The notes under the pieces are model-generated. The model was not told the origin of the DNA. It saw only the letters and a program-made list of their open reading frames with translations, and made no database searches. From Deltaproteobacteria bacterium (GTDB taxonomy: Bacteria > Myxococcota_A > Bradymonadia > REDH01), in assembly GCA_013205435.1 (NCBI GenBank), contig JABMMX010000372.1:1-36270 (forward strand): a stretch of 36,270 bases of DNA, read 5' to 3'. Position 1 is the first letter of the stretch. Every line of letters begins with the position of its first letter. Positions 9,423 to 18,477 of the stretch are shown piece after piece. The translations under genes and the position numbers were made by a program.

Positions 9423-12400
9423 GCTTCCCCCTTGCCGTTCCGATTCGCCTGTTGCTGCTTCGCACGCTCCAGCTCTGTGACCCGTAGCGCTTCGCCCCGT
9501 GGCGAAGGAGAACTCCAGTAACCCCATGCCCCCAGCCTCTTCTCCTTTATCAACTGCGTTCGCCCTTGCGCGATAACGAGCACGGGCAACCCAACGACCG
9601 TGCACCAGAGCGCCACGTCCGGATGCATCGATGTCGCCCAAACCGCGTCGCTCTCTGCCTCCTCGAGACGCGGATAGGGCGGCTGAACCAGCCCGCCCAT
9701 CAGCCCCTTCGGAAACTCAAATCCCTTCGCATTGGCAAAGGCGTCACCAACCCGCTTCGATACCTTGTCCATCAGGGCACCGGACGCCTCACCTGCTTCC
9801 TTCCGATCGAAGGGCGCAGCGCCCCCGCCAGACTCCGCTTCGGGCCGCTCGTCATCCGCGCTGCCTGCCTCCTCTTCCTCAGCGTCAGACGGCTTCGCCT
9901 TGACACTCGCCAGCAAGAGACCATCGCGAACGGCATCAAACAGCGGCGGCGCCCCTGTGCTGCGAACGAGAGCGCGTTCGAGCACCCCGCACAGCCCAGG
10001 TTCGCTCAGGTTCATCCGAACGGCGTCGAACAGAAACTCGCGCGACGCCACCACCAAGCGCTGCATGGCCGCACTCCGGAATCGGACCAACTCCCGAAGC
10101 CACGCCCCCTCATCGAGCCCGGAAGGCCAGATGCAGTAGTGGCGGTTGTACTTCCCTTTGGTCGAATCCCACCAAAGGTAGGCCAACGCCGTCGGCGGCT
10201 CCTCAGGCGCAGCCAGGCGCACCAGCGCCAGCGTGAGCGCCGCCTCGAATACAGCCTTCTGCCGCTTCGTGTGCGACACCACCACGGGAATGTCCTCTCC
10301 GTCGCTCCAGAGGAGCGAACCTGGCTGAATCAGACTCTCCACCCCACCCGGCGTGACCGCGCCAACCGAGATCGAGGGGCTTGCTTCGCCCTCTTCGCCG
10401 ATGCGCAACACCGCCTTGGAACCCTTCAGGTCGCTCCAGAGTCGCCCCTTCACCTGCAGCGCCTTCAAAGCGTTATCAAGGCTGGACAGCCGGCGCTTCA
10501 GCCCCTCCGTTGCACCGAGGCCCAAGTAACCCTTGGCGATCGAACCCGCTGCCGCGAACTTGCGCTCGAGCTCGTCGCGCCGAGCCGCAAGAGCAACGTC
10601 AGAAGGCTCCGATTCAATCTCGACCGCTCCGTCCGAGCCGCTCGCAGCCGCGACATCGCCCTCACCGGTGCCCACAGTGCCTCCCGCAAGAGCAACGTCA
10701 GAAGGCTCCGATTCAATCTCGACCGCTCCGTCTGCGCCGCTCGCAGCCGCGACATCGACCTCAGCGGTGCCGCCAACGACTCTCGCTGCTGGCTTGGTGT
10801 TGTCCTTCACCCAAGTCCGGCACTCCTCCAACTGCTTCAGATAGTCGATCCCATTTGGGTCATCACTGTCCACCGTCTCTTCGTCTTCAAGCGGTACGCG
10901 AAGCACCTTCGTGGAGAAGTAACGCAGCGGCTCCCAAACAGCCTGAAGAAGCTCGGGCAAACGCATCTTCGGCTCCACCGGCGCGGCAGGCACATCCGTC
11001 GGCGCCGACCGTTCTTCAACCCGAGCACGCGTGCGATACGTGGCCGCTGCAGGCAGAACCGCCAGTGCCGCAAGCTCAGCGGCAGACGGCACGCGCTCGA
11101 CCTTGCTTGAACTTGATTCCGTCTTGGGCTCTGAACCGGCCTGCTGTTCAGCCTTCTTGGGCGGCGAGGTGGCAATCAACCTCACGCACTCCATCAGCTC
11201 CAGCACCGGCGCAGACTCCGCCAGCGGCTCGCCCGACTTCGCCTCAAACCCGTTCGCGATCACCCAGAATCGCTCACGCGCCATCCCGAAGGCCTCGAGG
11301 AACAAGTGCCGGTCCTCGCGCGACGCATCCGGATCACAGAACTGCTTCGACCCCTTCTGCAGGTGCACCAGCGGCTGCAAACGATCGTCATCCGTCTTGC
11401 GCGGGAATGCTGCCGCCTCCAGCCCCATCAGCACCACCACCTTGAAGGGAATCGCCCGCATCGGCACCAGCGAACAGAAGGTCACACCCGCGCCCTGCTT
11501 CCGCTCCTGGTTCCGGACACGCTCAAGCTCCGCCTGCAGCACCTCTGCAAAGGCGGCCGCCGTGATCTCCACCGATGCAGCCTCCGTCGACTGCTCTGCG
11601 AGCGCGTCCATGACCCGCTCCACATAGTATCTGTCCTCGGTGAACTTCTTGCCCGAGAACCAGCTCCCAAGCCAGCCGCGCACCGACTCCACCCAGTTTG
11701 AGACCGACCGACCTCCATGCCCTTCGCGGAAGACCCGGACCGCACTCGCAACAGCATCCAGCGCCTCTACAGCCGCAGCCAGGTCGCGCGTCTGCACACC
11801 GCCCGCAACCGCTGCCGGCGCACGCTCGCGGAGCGCCTCCGGCCGCTCACCGGTCAGCAGGCCGAGCGCCATCCGCTCAACGCCCGCCTCCATGCCCATC
11901 CGGCCACCGACGTTGTCGACACGGGCCTGACGGTCGTCCTCATCGAGCCCCCACCGGGCGTTCGATTCGCCGAACCAGCCCGTCGCCAGCTCCGAGATAT
12001 CGTCGGGCAGACCCCATGCCTGCATCACCGCGCCGAGCGTCAGCCAGCGATGACAGAAGGTCGCATCAAAGCGCCCCGTCGCAGCCTCCAAAAGCAGGCT
12101 CAGCGCAGCCGCAATCGGCCGCTGCTCCCCGCCCATGTCAGACACCATCACATAGGAGATGCTCGGCACCCGCTGCTTGCCGGCAGCCAGCCCTACACCG
12201 TCGAAAAGCTGCCGCACCAGCGGCGCGAAGTCCGCAAGCCGCGGGCTCATCACCACCACCTCGTCCGGAGAGACCTGGCCCTCCGCAAACAGCGCCAGCA
12301 GCTGGTCGCGAAGCACCTCCACCTGCCGACGATCATCTACCGTCTTGAGAACGAGAATGCTCTCGTCCGCCTTCAGCCGAGCCCACTCTGTCTCGGGTGC

Positions 12401-13471
12401 AGCGAACACCAACCGCCCCTGTTGGTCCGTTTCACCGCGCGGAACACCCTGCGCGAGCCGCTCCTGCAAAAGGCGAAGCAGCGATGCCCCCTCCTCCTCC
12501 AGCAGCTCCAGAACCTCCGGCTCACGCTGCTCCGGCGCATCGCCGAACTCCTGCTCGAGCAGGGCCCGCAACTCCAGCGTCTGGTGACCGCCGCCGAACA
12601 GCATCGGGTGCGAGTAGCCACGCTCCGACAGCTGCCGAATGCTCCCCTTCCGCCGCACCTGACTCCCGTCGAGGAAGGCCTCCGTCGGCTCAAGCAGATA
12701 GACCACCACAGGCTTCGTCGCCGCGATCGCCCGGAGCGCCCGAAGCATGATCGGCGAGGGCGCCGAGTTCGCAAACAGATGCACCGAACCCTTCGTCCGA
12801 CCATAGCGCGACAGCGCCACCTGGCTGCCGCTCCGCGAAGCCTCCTCAATCCACTCCTGAACCAGCGGCCCCCGACGCGCCAGAAGCCGCTGCAACAGCA
12901 GCGCATAGGCCGCGGACCAACTGCTCACAGCGTCGCCCTCTTCCCGCTCACGCCGCCAATCCCATAGCTCCTCAGGAACCGTCCCCGCGCGGAACTTCGC
13001 AACCCACTCAGGGCGGTAGAAGACCATCCGCTCCATGCCATCAGCCAGCCGCGTCGCCATCGCAACCCAGTTCCGGCCAACCTCCGAACCGCTGCCGCCG
13101 ACGCCACGCGCCAGCAGTTTGAGCAGCGCTGCGTAGTCTTGCTCCGCGCCCGGCGAGCAGAGCTCCTGCAGCACCTCCCAACGGAGCCGCTCTCGCTTCC
13201 AGGTCGCACGCTTAGCTCCGGTTGCACCGTCGAGCCCACCCTTCGGCAGGTCAATCATCTGCATGAGCTTCTCGGGGAAGACCATCTCAACATGCGCCAC
13301 CGACCCCGTCGACCGCGCGATGCTCTCCTTCACCCAGCGCTCCATCCCCCGCGTGCCTGCCACCACGAGCGGCTGCACCAGCGGATTCTTCCCGCGGAGC
13401 TTCGACAGGTCCTGCGCAAGCGCATCCAGAAGCGGCTCCAGCCGCGTCGCAACTTTGATCTCAATGCCCAT
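9419..13471 (-). CDS. recC: Exodeoxyribonuclease V subunit gamma (RecC)
   Basis: Inactive-helicase scaffold of RecBCD; in E. coli it is the Chi-recognition subunit. Seen: N-terminal PLVVAGTRGMERWVKE and HVEMVFPEKLM, matching the RecC start; DEVVVMSPRLADFAPLV; VVLMGLEAAAFPRKTDDDRL; and EDRHLFLEAFGMARERFWV, all recognisable RecC blocks in the right order. ATG 13471 (MGIEIKVATRLE) has AGGGG at good spacing and gives 1350 aa, longer than E. coli RecC (1122). Part of the excess is an acidic low-complexity insert near residues 850-965 that contains a 33-codon tandem duplication (listed separately). First gene of the rec operon; 158 bases separate it from the small membrane protein gene upstream, and I see no convincing promoter there, so read-through from the pst-phoU unit is possible. 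Confidence 0.93.
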   Translation of the reverse strand: MGIEIKVATRLEPLLDALAQDLSKLRGKNPLVQPLVVAGTRGMERWVKESIARSTGSVAHVEMVFPEKLMQMIDLPKGGLDGATGAKRATWKRERLRWEVLQELCSPGAEQDYAALLKLLARGVGGSGSEVGRNWVAMATRLADGMERMVFYRPEWVAKFRAGTVPEELWDWRREREEGDAVSSWSAAYALLLQRLLARRGPLVQEWIEEASRSGSQVALSRYGRTKGSVHLFANSAPSPIMLRALRAIAATKPVVVYLLEPTEAFLDGSQVRRKGSIRQLSERGYSHPMLFGGGHQTLELRALLEQEFGDAPEQREPEVLELLEEEGASLLRLLQERLAQGVPRGETDQQGRLVFAAPETEWARLKADESILVLKTVDDRRQVEVLRDQLLALFAEGQVSPDEVVVMSPRLADFAPLVRQLFDGVGLAAGKQRVPSISYVMVSDMGGEQRPIAAALSLLLEAATGRFDATFCHRWLTLGAVMQAWGLPDDISELATGWFGESNARWGLDEDDRQARVDNVGGRMGMEAGVERMALGLLTGERPEALRERAPAAVAGGVQTRDLAAAVEALDAVASAVRVFREGHGGRSVSNWVESVRGWLGSWFSGKKFTEDRYYVERVMDALAEQSTEAASVEITAAAFAEVLQAELERVRNQERKQGAGVTFCSLVPMRAIPFKVVVLMGLEAAAFPRKTDDDRLQPLVHLQKGSKQFCDPDASREDRHLFLEAFGMARERFWVIANGFEAKSGEPLAESAPVLELMECVRLIATSPPKKAEQQAGSEPKTESSSSKVERVPSAAELAALAVLPAAATYRTRARVEERSAPTDVPAAPVEPKMRLPELLQAVWEPLRYFSTKVLRVPLEDEETVDSDDPNGIDYLKQLEECRTWVKDNTKPAARVVGGTAEVDVAAASGADGAVEIESEPSDVALAGGTVGTGEGDVAAASGSDGAVEIESEPSDVALAARRDELERKFAAAGSIAKGYLGLGATEGLKRRLSSLDNALKALQVKGRLWSDLKGSKAVLRIGEEGEASPSISVGAVTPGGVESLIQPGSLLWSDGEDIPVVVSHTKRQKAVFEAALTLALVRLAAPEEPPTALAYLWWDSTKGKYNRHYCIWPSGLDEGAWLRELVRFRSAAMQRLVVASREFLFDAVRMNLSEPGLCGVLERALVRSTGAPPLFDAVRDGLLLASVKAKPSDAEEEEAGSADDERPEAESGGGAAPFDRKEAGEASGALMDKVSKRVGDAFANAKGFEFPKGLMGGLVQPPYPRLEEAESDAVWATSMHPDVALWCTVVGLPVLVIAQGRTQLIKEKRLGAWGYWSSPSPRGEALRVTELERAKQQQANRNGKGEA
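10587..10784. repeat. Tandem 99-bp duplication inside recC
   Basis: Two head-to-tail copies, 10587-10685 and 10686-10784, with period 99 bp (33 codons, in frame). The first 47 bases are identical, and by my count about 81 of the first 85 match; the ends have diverged. Encoded on the minus strand as an acidic segment including GAVEIESEPSDVALA twice. Confidence 0.93.
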
Positions 13472-13629
13472 GAAACCCCTCTGCAGACTGCGCCCCCGCG
13501 ACCGGCTCCATGAGCTCGGCCGCGGTCGCAAGGTTGCACACGCATTGGCCGCCCGCAAACAGAAACGCCAACGCTCGCTCCGCTGGCAGCCATCCCTGTC
13601 CTCCCCCCTCCGCAGATCTGCCCGTCAGC

Positions 13630-13875
13630 CTACTTGCCGCCCCAGCGCCAGCGCGGAGGCTCGCCCTTCCACCAGCAAACCGCCACCAGCACCGCCGACT
13701 CCGCCAGCACCGCGATACCGCGCTCCGCCAGTAGCACCAACATCGCAACCAACCCAGCCAACCAGACGCCCATCACCACCCAGCCCTGCCAGCAGAGCGG
13801 AAGCCCCCAGCCCCAGCCGTAGCGCTTCGCCGCAAACCAATACTTCGGCAGCTCCACCAACGCGTCACTGCCCAT
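13630..13875 (-). CDS. Small tryptophan-rich membrane protein of unknown function
   Basis: An 81-residue protein beginning MGSDALVELPKYWFAAKR, with YGWGWGLPLCWQGWVV leading into two hydrophobic segments (about residues 29-48 and 52-67) and ending in a short polar tail WKGEPPRWRWGGK. It resembles small bacterial membrane proteins carrying a W-x-x-KRYGWGW...WQGW signature; I recall no assigned function. ATG 13875 overlaps the end of phoU by 11 bases in another frame, with GAGGG nine bases upstream, which supports it as a real, translationally linked gene. The ORF-track start at 13935 would lie further inside phoU and is not needed. Its place directly after phoU hints at a link with phosphate uptake, but that is inference. 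Confidence 0.65.
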   Translation of the reverse strand: MGSDALVELPKYWFAAKRYGWGWGLPLCWQGWVVMGVWLAGLVAMLVLLAERGIAVLAESAVLVAVCWWKGEPPRWRWGGK

Positions 13876-14566
13876 CGGAGCCGCCCTCTTGGCTCGCCAA
13901 TCCGCGGTGGCGGATGTCGAGACCCTCCGCCACAAAAATCACATGCTCCGCCAAGTTCGTCGCGTGGTCGCCGATGCGCTCCAGATACTTCACCACCGAC
14001 TGCACATGGATGCCACGCTTCACTGTCGCTGAATCAGAGACCATCTGCTGAAGCATGCTCCGGAACAGCGTATGATAGGCCTCGTCAATCTCATCGTCCC
14101 GCTCGATCACCGTCCGCGCCTTCGCCACGTCCAGCGTCGCAAAGGCCGCGATCGACTCGCGGTAAATCTCCAGCACCAGCGCGCTCATCTGCGCCACATC
14201 CTCCATCTCTCGAACAGGCGGCTCGGCATTCAAATCCAGCACCCGTTCAGCGATGTTCTTTGCCAGGTCGGCGATCCGCTCGATGTCTGTCACCAGCTTC
14301 AGCACCACCGCGATCAGACGAAGATCCGAGGCCATCGGCTGCCGCTTCGCTAGCAGCAGCAGACACATCTCATCGAGCTCCAACTCGTCGCGGTTCACCC
14401 GCGCATCCAGCGCCAGCGTCTGGCGGGCCTGCACCGTATCGCGCGCAACAAGCGCCGAAACAGCCGTCTCCACCATCACCGCAGCGCGCTCCGCCATCAG
14501 CACGAGCCGCTCGCACAACTCGCTCAGCTCTGCCTCGAATGCACTGTCTGTGTGTCGTCGCTGCAT
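13865..14566 (-). CDS. phoU: Phosphate signalling protein PhoU
   Basis: Cytoplasmic regulator that couples the PstSCAB transporter to the PhoR/PhoB phosphate response and limits phosphate uptake. Seen: 233 aa, all-helical composition, with the two PhoU repeats: an N-terminal one with DSAFEAELSELCERLVLMAERA and DELELDEMCLLLLAKRQPMASDLR, and a second with KYLERIGDHATNLAEHVIFV. The E-R-I-x-D metal-binding motif appears in both (DIERIADLAKNIAE, LERIGDHATN). ATG 14566 is chosen over the track start at 14935 because AGGAGAAGGGG precedes it and the extra residues fall inside pstB. It lies 11 bases after pstB. No phoR or phoB is present in the window. Confidence 0.95.
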   Translation of the reverse strand: MQRRHTDSAFEAELSELCERLVLMAERAAVMVETAVSALVARDTVQARQTLALDARVNRDELELDEMCLLLLAKRQPMASDLRLIAVVLKLVTDIERIADLAKNIAERVLDLNAEPPVREMEDVAQMSALVLEIYRESIAAFATLDVAKARTVIERDDEIDEAYHTLFRSMLQQMVSDSATVKRGIHVQSVVKYLERIGDHATNLAEHVIFVAEGLDIRHRGLASQEGGSDGQ

Positions 14567-14577
14567 CACCCCTTCTC

Positions 14578-15417
14578 CTACCCGAACTTGCCGGTGATGT
14601 AGTCCTCGGTACGGCTGTCTCTTGGCGATGTAAACAAGCGGTTCGTCGGTGCCAATTCGACCAGCGCGCCGCCCAAGAAAAACGCAGTATCGTGCGACAC
14701 CCGTGCCGCCTGCTGCATGTTGTGCGTCACGATCACAATCGTGAACTTCCCGGCCAGCGTATGGATGAGCTCCTCGATGCGAGCGGTTGCGATCGGGTCG
14801 AGCGCCGAACAGGGCTCGTCCATGAGCAACACGTCGGGCTCCACCGCAAGCGCCCGCGCGATGCAGAGCCGCTGCTGCTGGCCACCAGAGAGGCCCAAGC
14901 CGGGCTCCTTCAGCTTGTCGCGCACCTCCTCCCAAAGCGCCGCCGCCCGTAACGAACGCTCCACAATCTCATCGGCCTGCCCGGCAGCCAGACGCCCGGT
15001 CATCACCAGACCCGAGAGCACATTCTCGCGGATGCTCATCGTCGGAAAGGGGTTCGGCTCCTGGAAGACCATCCCCACCCTGCGGCGCAACAGCGCAGGG
15101 TCCACCATGGGTCCATAAATGTCCTGACCGTCGAGCGCCACGCGGCCCGTCACGCGCGCTCCGGCGCCTAGTTCATGCATCCGATTGAGGCATCGGATGA
15201 AGGTCGATTTGCCGCAGCCAGACGGCCCGATCACCGCGGTTACGCAACCGCCTCGGATCTTCATCGAGACTTCGCAGAGCACCTGCTTCTTTCCGTAAAA
15301 GGCGTTGAGCCCCAACGCCTCGATACTGGTGCCGTCGGCGCCCGTCGGAAGACCACGCAGCACCGACCCCGACGCCATCCCCAGCGCCCCTGCTTCCTGC
15401 TCCTGCTCGCTCTCCAT
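14578..15417 (-). CDS. pstB: Phosphate ABC transporter ATP-binding protein PstB
   Basis: ATPase of the high-affinity phosphate importer. Seen: Walker [11 protein letters not shown]-loop VFQEPNPFP, characteristic of PstB; ABC signature LSGGQQQR; Walker [14 protein letters not shown]; and the H-loop [17 protein letters not shown]. The 279 aa include about 30 extra N-terminal residues before the family start ([17 protein letters not shown]), so a start further in is possible, but ATG 15417 is only nine bases from the pstA stop and fits the operon spacing. Confidence 0.96.
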   Translation of the reverse strand: MESEQEQEAGALGMASGSVLRGLPTGADGTSIEALGLNAFYGKKQVLCEVSMKIRGGCVTAVIGPSGCGKSTFIRCLNRMHELGAGARVTGRVALDGQDIYGPMVDPALLRRRVGMVFQEPNPFPTMSIRENVLSGLVMTGRLAAGQADEIVERSLRAAALWEEVRDKLKEPGLGLSGGQQQRLCIARALAVEPDVLLMDEPCSALDPIATARIEELIHTLAGKFTIVIVTHNMQQAARVSHDTAFFLGGALVELAPTNRLFTSPRDSRTEDYITGKFG

Positions 15418-15426
15418 CAGATGCTC

Positions 15427-16287
15427 CTAGATACGAGGACGCTGCAGTCGGTGACGCACCAGCACCGCCACCGCGTTGAGACAGAGTACCGCCGCCAACA
15501 GTACCACGATGCCCGCTGCCGCGTTTGCCTGAAACGCCTCCTGAGGGCGCGATACCCAGTTGAAGATCTGGATCGGGAGCGTGCTGTAGGACGACATCAC
15601 ACCGTCCGGCAGGAAGGTAATGAAGGTCGCTGCACCCACGATAATCAGTGGCGCAGACTCTCCGAAGGCACGCGAAAGCGCCAGAATCGAGCCTGTGATC
15701 ATCCCCGGCGCAGCCATCGGAAGCACCACGCTCCGCACCATGCTCCACCGCGTCGCGCCCATCCCCAGCGCAGCCTCCCGCAATGCCTGGGGCACCATCC
15801 GGATCGACTCGCGCGAGGCGGTGATGATGACCGGCATCACCAGAAGCGACAGTGTCAGCGCACCGGCAATGAGGCTCTGCCGCAGCGACAAAAACCGCAC
15901 GAAGATCTCAAGTCCCAGCAACCCGTAAATCACCGACGGAACACCTGCCAGATTGGTGATGTTCACCTCAATCACACCCGCAAACCTGCCGCGCTTGCCA
16001 TACTCTTCCAGATAGAGAGCAGAGCCCACCGAGACCGGTACCGCGATCAGCATCGTCAGCAGCACAAGCACGACGCTCCCCACCAACGCGGGCAGAATCC
16101 CTGCCGCCGACGCGATACGGCTCGGAAACCTCATCACGAAATCTGCGTCAAGCCGCCCGATGCCCTCGGCAGCCACCGCCGCAAGCAGCGCCAGCAGCGA
16201 CACCACAGGCAACACGACCGCAGCAAGACAGAGCCCGCGGAAGACGATCTCTCCCATCGGCATACTCCCGCGGCGCAACCCCATCAT
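15427..16287 (-). CDS. pstA: Phosphate ABC transporter permease PstA
   Basis: Inner-membrane permease of the phosphate importer. Seen: 286 aa with about six hydrophobic helices; the PstA-typical LYLEEYGKRGRFAGVIEVNITNLAGVPS; and the EAA loop REAALGMGATRWSMVRSVVLPMAAPGM that docks PstB. ATG 16287 overlaps the pstC stop as ATGA; other in-frame ATGs follow close by, so the exact N-terminus is uncertain by a few residues. It pairs with PstC to form the channel. Confidence 0.95.
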   Translation of the reverse strand: MMGLRRGSMPMGEIVFRGLCLAAVVLPVVSLLALLAAVAAEGIGRLDADFVMRFPSRIASAAGILPALVGSVVLVLLTMLIAVPVSVGSALYLEEYGKRGRFAGVIEVNITNLAGVPSVIYGLLGLEIFVRFLSLRQSLIAGALTLSLLVMPVIITASRESIRMVPQALREAALGMGATRWSMVRSVVLPMAAPGMITGSILALSRAFGESAPLIIVGAATFITFLPDGVMSSYSTLPIQIFNWVSRPQEAFQANAAAGIVVLLAAVLCLNAVAVLVRHRLQRPRI

Positions 16288-17192
16288 GCCAGCCTCCGGT
16301 AACGCCGCGACAGCCGGTAGCTCACCCAGTTCATACCGAAGGTAATCAAGAACAGCGCGGCTCCCACCACATAGATGCTCTTGTACTCCAGCGTCCCATG
16401 CGGCGTGTCGCCCATGCTCACCTGCACAATGAAGGCCGTCATCGTCGCGATCGGAACCGTCGGATCAAGCGTAAGACGCGGCTGCTGCCCCGCCGCGATC
16501 GCAACGATCATTGTCTCACCTACCGCCCGTGACACCCCAAGAATCACAGATGCCGCGATGCCCGAAAAGGCAGATGGCAACACCACCCGCACAATCGTCG
16601 ATACCCGACCCACACCCAGCCCAAGCGACGCCTCACGAAGACTTACCGGCACCGCACGGATCGCATCCTCACTCAGCGAGGCAATCGTCGGCATGATCAT
16701 CAGCCCCATCACCAGCCCGGGCGCCAACGCGTTGAAGGCGCCGATGCTGGGCATCATCTTCTGAAGCACCGGAGTCACAAAGATGAGCGCCACATAACCG
16801 TAGACCACCGTTGGAACGCCGGCGAGAACCTCCACGCTCGGCTTCAGCCAGAACCGCACACGCGGCGACGAAAACTCGCTCATCTGAATCGCTGCCAGCA
16901 GCCCGAACGGCACAGCGACCGTCATCGCAATGAAGGAGGTCAGCACCGTCCCGCACACCAGCGGCCAGATGCCAAAATGCTGCTGCGCAAACAGCGGTGT
17001 CCACTCCGTGTCCAAGAGGAAGGCGCCCGGCGAAACCTCCGAGAAGAAGGCCGCACTCTCCAAGCCCAGCGTCAGCACGATCGCCGCAGTCGTGGCCACC
17101 GAGACCATTGCCGCCAGCCGCAACAGAGCCTCGATCACGCGCTCAGAGAGGGGCCGCTCGACCCGGCTCAGGGATGATGCGTCGTTCTCCAC
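16284..17192 (-). CDS. pstC: Phosphate ABC transporter permease PstC
   Basis: Second inner-membrane permease of the phosphate importer. Seen: 302 aa with about six membrane helices; LKPSVEVLAGVPTVVYGYVAL; the EAA loop REASLGLGVGRVSTIVRVVLPSAFSGI; and SRAVGETMIVAIAAG, all diagnostic of PstC. The start is GTG 17192 with AGGG upstream; it lies eight bases after the pstS stop. A long periplasmic loop near residues 45-70 is usual in this family. Confidence 0.95.
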   Translation of the reverse strand: MENDASSLSRVERPLSERVIEALLRLAAMVSVATTAAIVLTLGLESAAFFSEVSPGAFLLDTEWTPLFAQQHFGIWPLVCGTVLTSFIAMTVAVPFGLLAAIQMSEFSSPRVRFWLKPSVEVLAGVPTVVYGYVALIFVTPVLQKMMPSIGAFNALAPGLVMGLMIMPTIASLSEDAIRAVPVSLREASLGLGVGRVSTIVRVVLPSAFSGIAASVILGVSRAVGETMIVAIAAGQQPRLTLDPTVPIATMTAFIVQVSMGDTPHGTLEYKSIYVVGAALFLITFGMNWVSYRLSRRYRRLA

Positions 17193-17200
17193 AGGCTGCC

Positions 17201-18304
17201 CTACTTGGGCGCCGGGGCGCCGCTCCCCGACCCATCTGCCACCGCCACCTCTGCGAGCTTCAGCACCTCATCGAGCTTCGCACCGACAGCAGAGCCATCG
17301 GCAAAAAGCGTGCCCTTCTTGCCCGCTGCAAAGCGCCTCTGCACGGCGGCAGAGGTCGACACTGCGAGGGGAATGAAGCCGACCTCTCTCGAGAGCCGCG
17401 CTGCGTTCGACACATAGAAGGCAACCAGCTCCTTGACCTCGGCACGCCCGAGGCTCGCCACAGACACATAGACGAAGAGCGGACGAGCGAGCGGCTGATA
17501 GGTGCCCGCAAGGACCGTCGCCGGCGAAGGCGAAACTGGCCCGGGGCCGTTTGCAGCAACACCGTCATCAATCGGAACCACACGCAGTTTCCCCGCGCTC
17601 TCTGCGAAGTAGGAGTAGCCAAAAAAGCCGAGCGCCAGCTTGTCGGTAGAAACCCCCTGAACCAGAACATTGTCGTCCTCGCTCGAGGTGTAGTCGCCGC
17701 GGCTAGCGTGCTCCGAACCAACGATCGCCTTCGTGAAGTAATCGTAGGTGCCTGAGTCGACGCCGGCACCGAACAGCCGAATCTCCTCGTCGGGCCATGA
17801 AGACCGGACCTGGCTCCACTTTGTGACGCGCTTCTGCGCATCCGGCTCCCACATCCGCTTCAGCTCATCGACCGTCATAAAGTCGACCCAGCTGTTCTGC
17901 GGATTGACGACCACCGACAGCGCGTCGTAGGCCACTGCAATCTCAACGAAGCCAACCCCCTTGTCGGCGCAGGCCTTCGACTCGGCAGGCCGAATCGGAC
18001 GCGACGCTCCGGCGATATCGAGCTCACCGTTACAGAACTTCTGGAAGCCGCCGCCTGTGCCCGAGGCCCGCACCGTCACGCGGGAAGGCCGCTGTTTCTG
18101 GAACTCCTCTGCCACCGCCTCGCCGAGCGGAAGCAGGGTGCTCGAACCATCCATGCGGATCTCAGCGCCTGCCGCAACGGGTGCAGCCGAACCACTCCCG
18201 GAGCCGCTCTGCGCAGGTGCCGCGGGTTCGCCGCGACCGCTGCAGGCAACCGTCAAGAGCACCGCCAAACCACCTACAAAAGCCCGCGTCGACTGCTTCA
18301 TCAT
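17201..18304 (-). CDS. pstS: Phosphate-binding lipoprotein PstS (SphX-like)
   Basis: Periplasmic phosphate-binding component of PstSCAB. Seen: a lipoprotein signal peptide ending LLTVAC with Cys21 as the likely lipidated residue (the -3 Thr is not ideal), then a Ser/Gly/Ala-rich linker and the binding domain. The DGSSTLLPLGEAVAEEF start and RASGTGGGFQKFCNGELDIAGASRPI are typical of the PstS/SphX family. Length 367 aa is normal. ATG 18304 has GGAG six bases upstream; a second ATG follows directly. First gene of pstS-pstC-pstA-pstB-phoU. The 173-base leader holds the terminator of the preceding gene and weak promoter-like motifs. Confidence 0.95.
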   Translation of the reverse strand: MMKQSTRAFVGGLAVLLTVACSGRGEPAAPAQSGSGSGSAAPVAAGAEIRMDGSSTLLPLGEAVAEEFQKQRPSRVTVRASGTGGGFQKFCNGELDIAGASRPIRPAESKACADKGVGFVEIAVAYDALSVVVNPQNSWVDFMTVDELKRMWEPDAQKRVTKWSQVRSSWPDEEIRLFGAGVDSGTYDYFTKAIVGSEHASRGDYTSSEDDNVLVQGVSTDKLALGFFGYSYFAESAGKLRVVPIDDGVAANGPGPVSPSPATVLAGTYQPLARPLFVYVSVASLGRAEVKELVAFYVSNAARLSREVGFIPLAVSTSAAVQRRFAAGKKGTLFADGSAVGAKLDEVLKLAEVAVADGSGSGAPAPK

Positions 18305-18366
18305 CGGTCACTCCATCGCAGCAGGGACCGCATCAGCACCCTGCGCTCCAACCCTTCCACGCTCTG

Positions 18367-18398
18367 CCGATACAGGCAAGTTCGACGCCTTGCGACAG
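18367..18398 (-). promoter_or_regulatory. Weak candidate promoter region of pstS
   Basis: Read on the minus strand, CTGTCGCA (18391-18398) is followed, after the 18-base gap from GTCGCA, by TATCGG (18367-18372), about 63 bases before the pstS start. The arrangement echoes the candidate promoter of the upstream lipoprotein gene. The match to consensus is poor, so this is tentative. Confidence 0.25.
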
Positions 18399-18423
18399 CT
18401 CTTGCTACTGCCGCTGCTATCCC

Positions 18424-18461
18424 AAAAACGCGAACGCCGCGACACGCACTGTGCCGCGGCG
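18424..18461 (-). terminator. Rho-independent terminator after the beta-helix lipoprotein gene
   Basis: On the minus strand an 11-bp GC-rich stem (CGCCGCGGCAC / GTGTCGCGGCG, one G-T pair) with a 5-base loop is followed within seven bases by TTTTT. It begins 16 bases after the stop codon and separates this gene from pstS. Confidence 0.85.
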
Positions 18462-18477
18462 AAGCGAAGTGTTCGAC

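Noticed and set aside
9423-9641. N-terminal extension of recB as drawn in the ORF track
   Set aside because: It lies within recC, adds residues unlike RecB, and ATG 9422 has a ribosome-binding site and an ATGA overlap. The same reasoning removes the extensions of recC, phoU, rimO, tonB and HU.
18305-18477. Canonical Pho box upstream of pstS
   Set aside because: Only partial CTGTC-like half-sites are present and their spacing is 10, not 11, bases; kept only as a motif-sharing observation.
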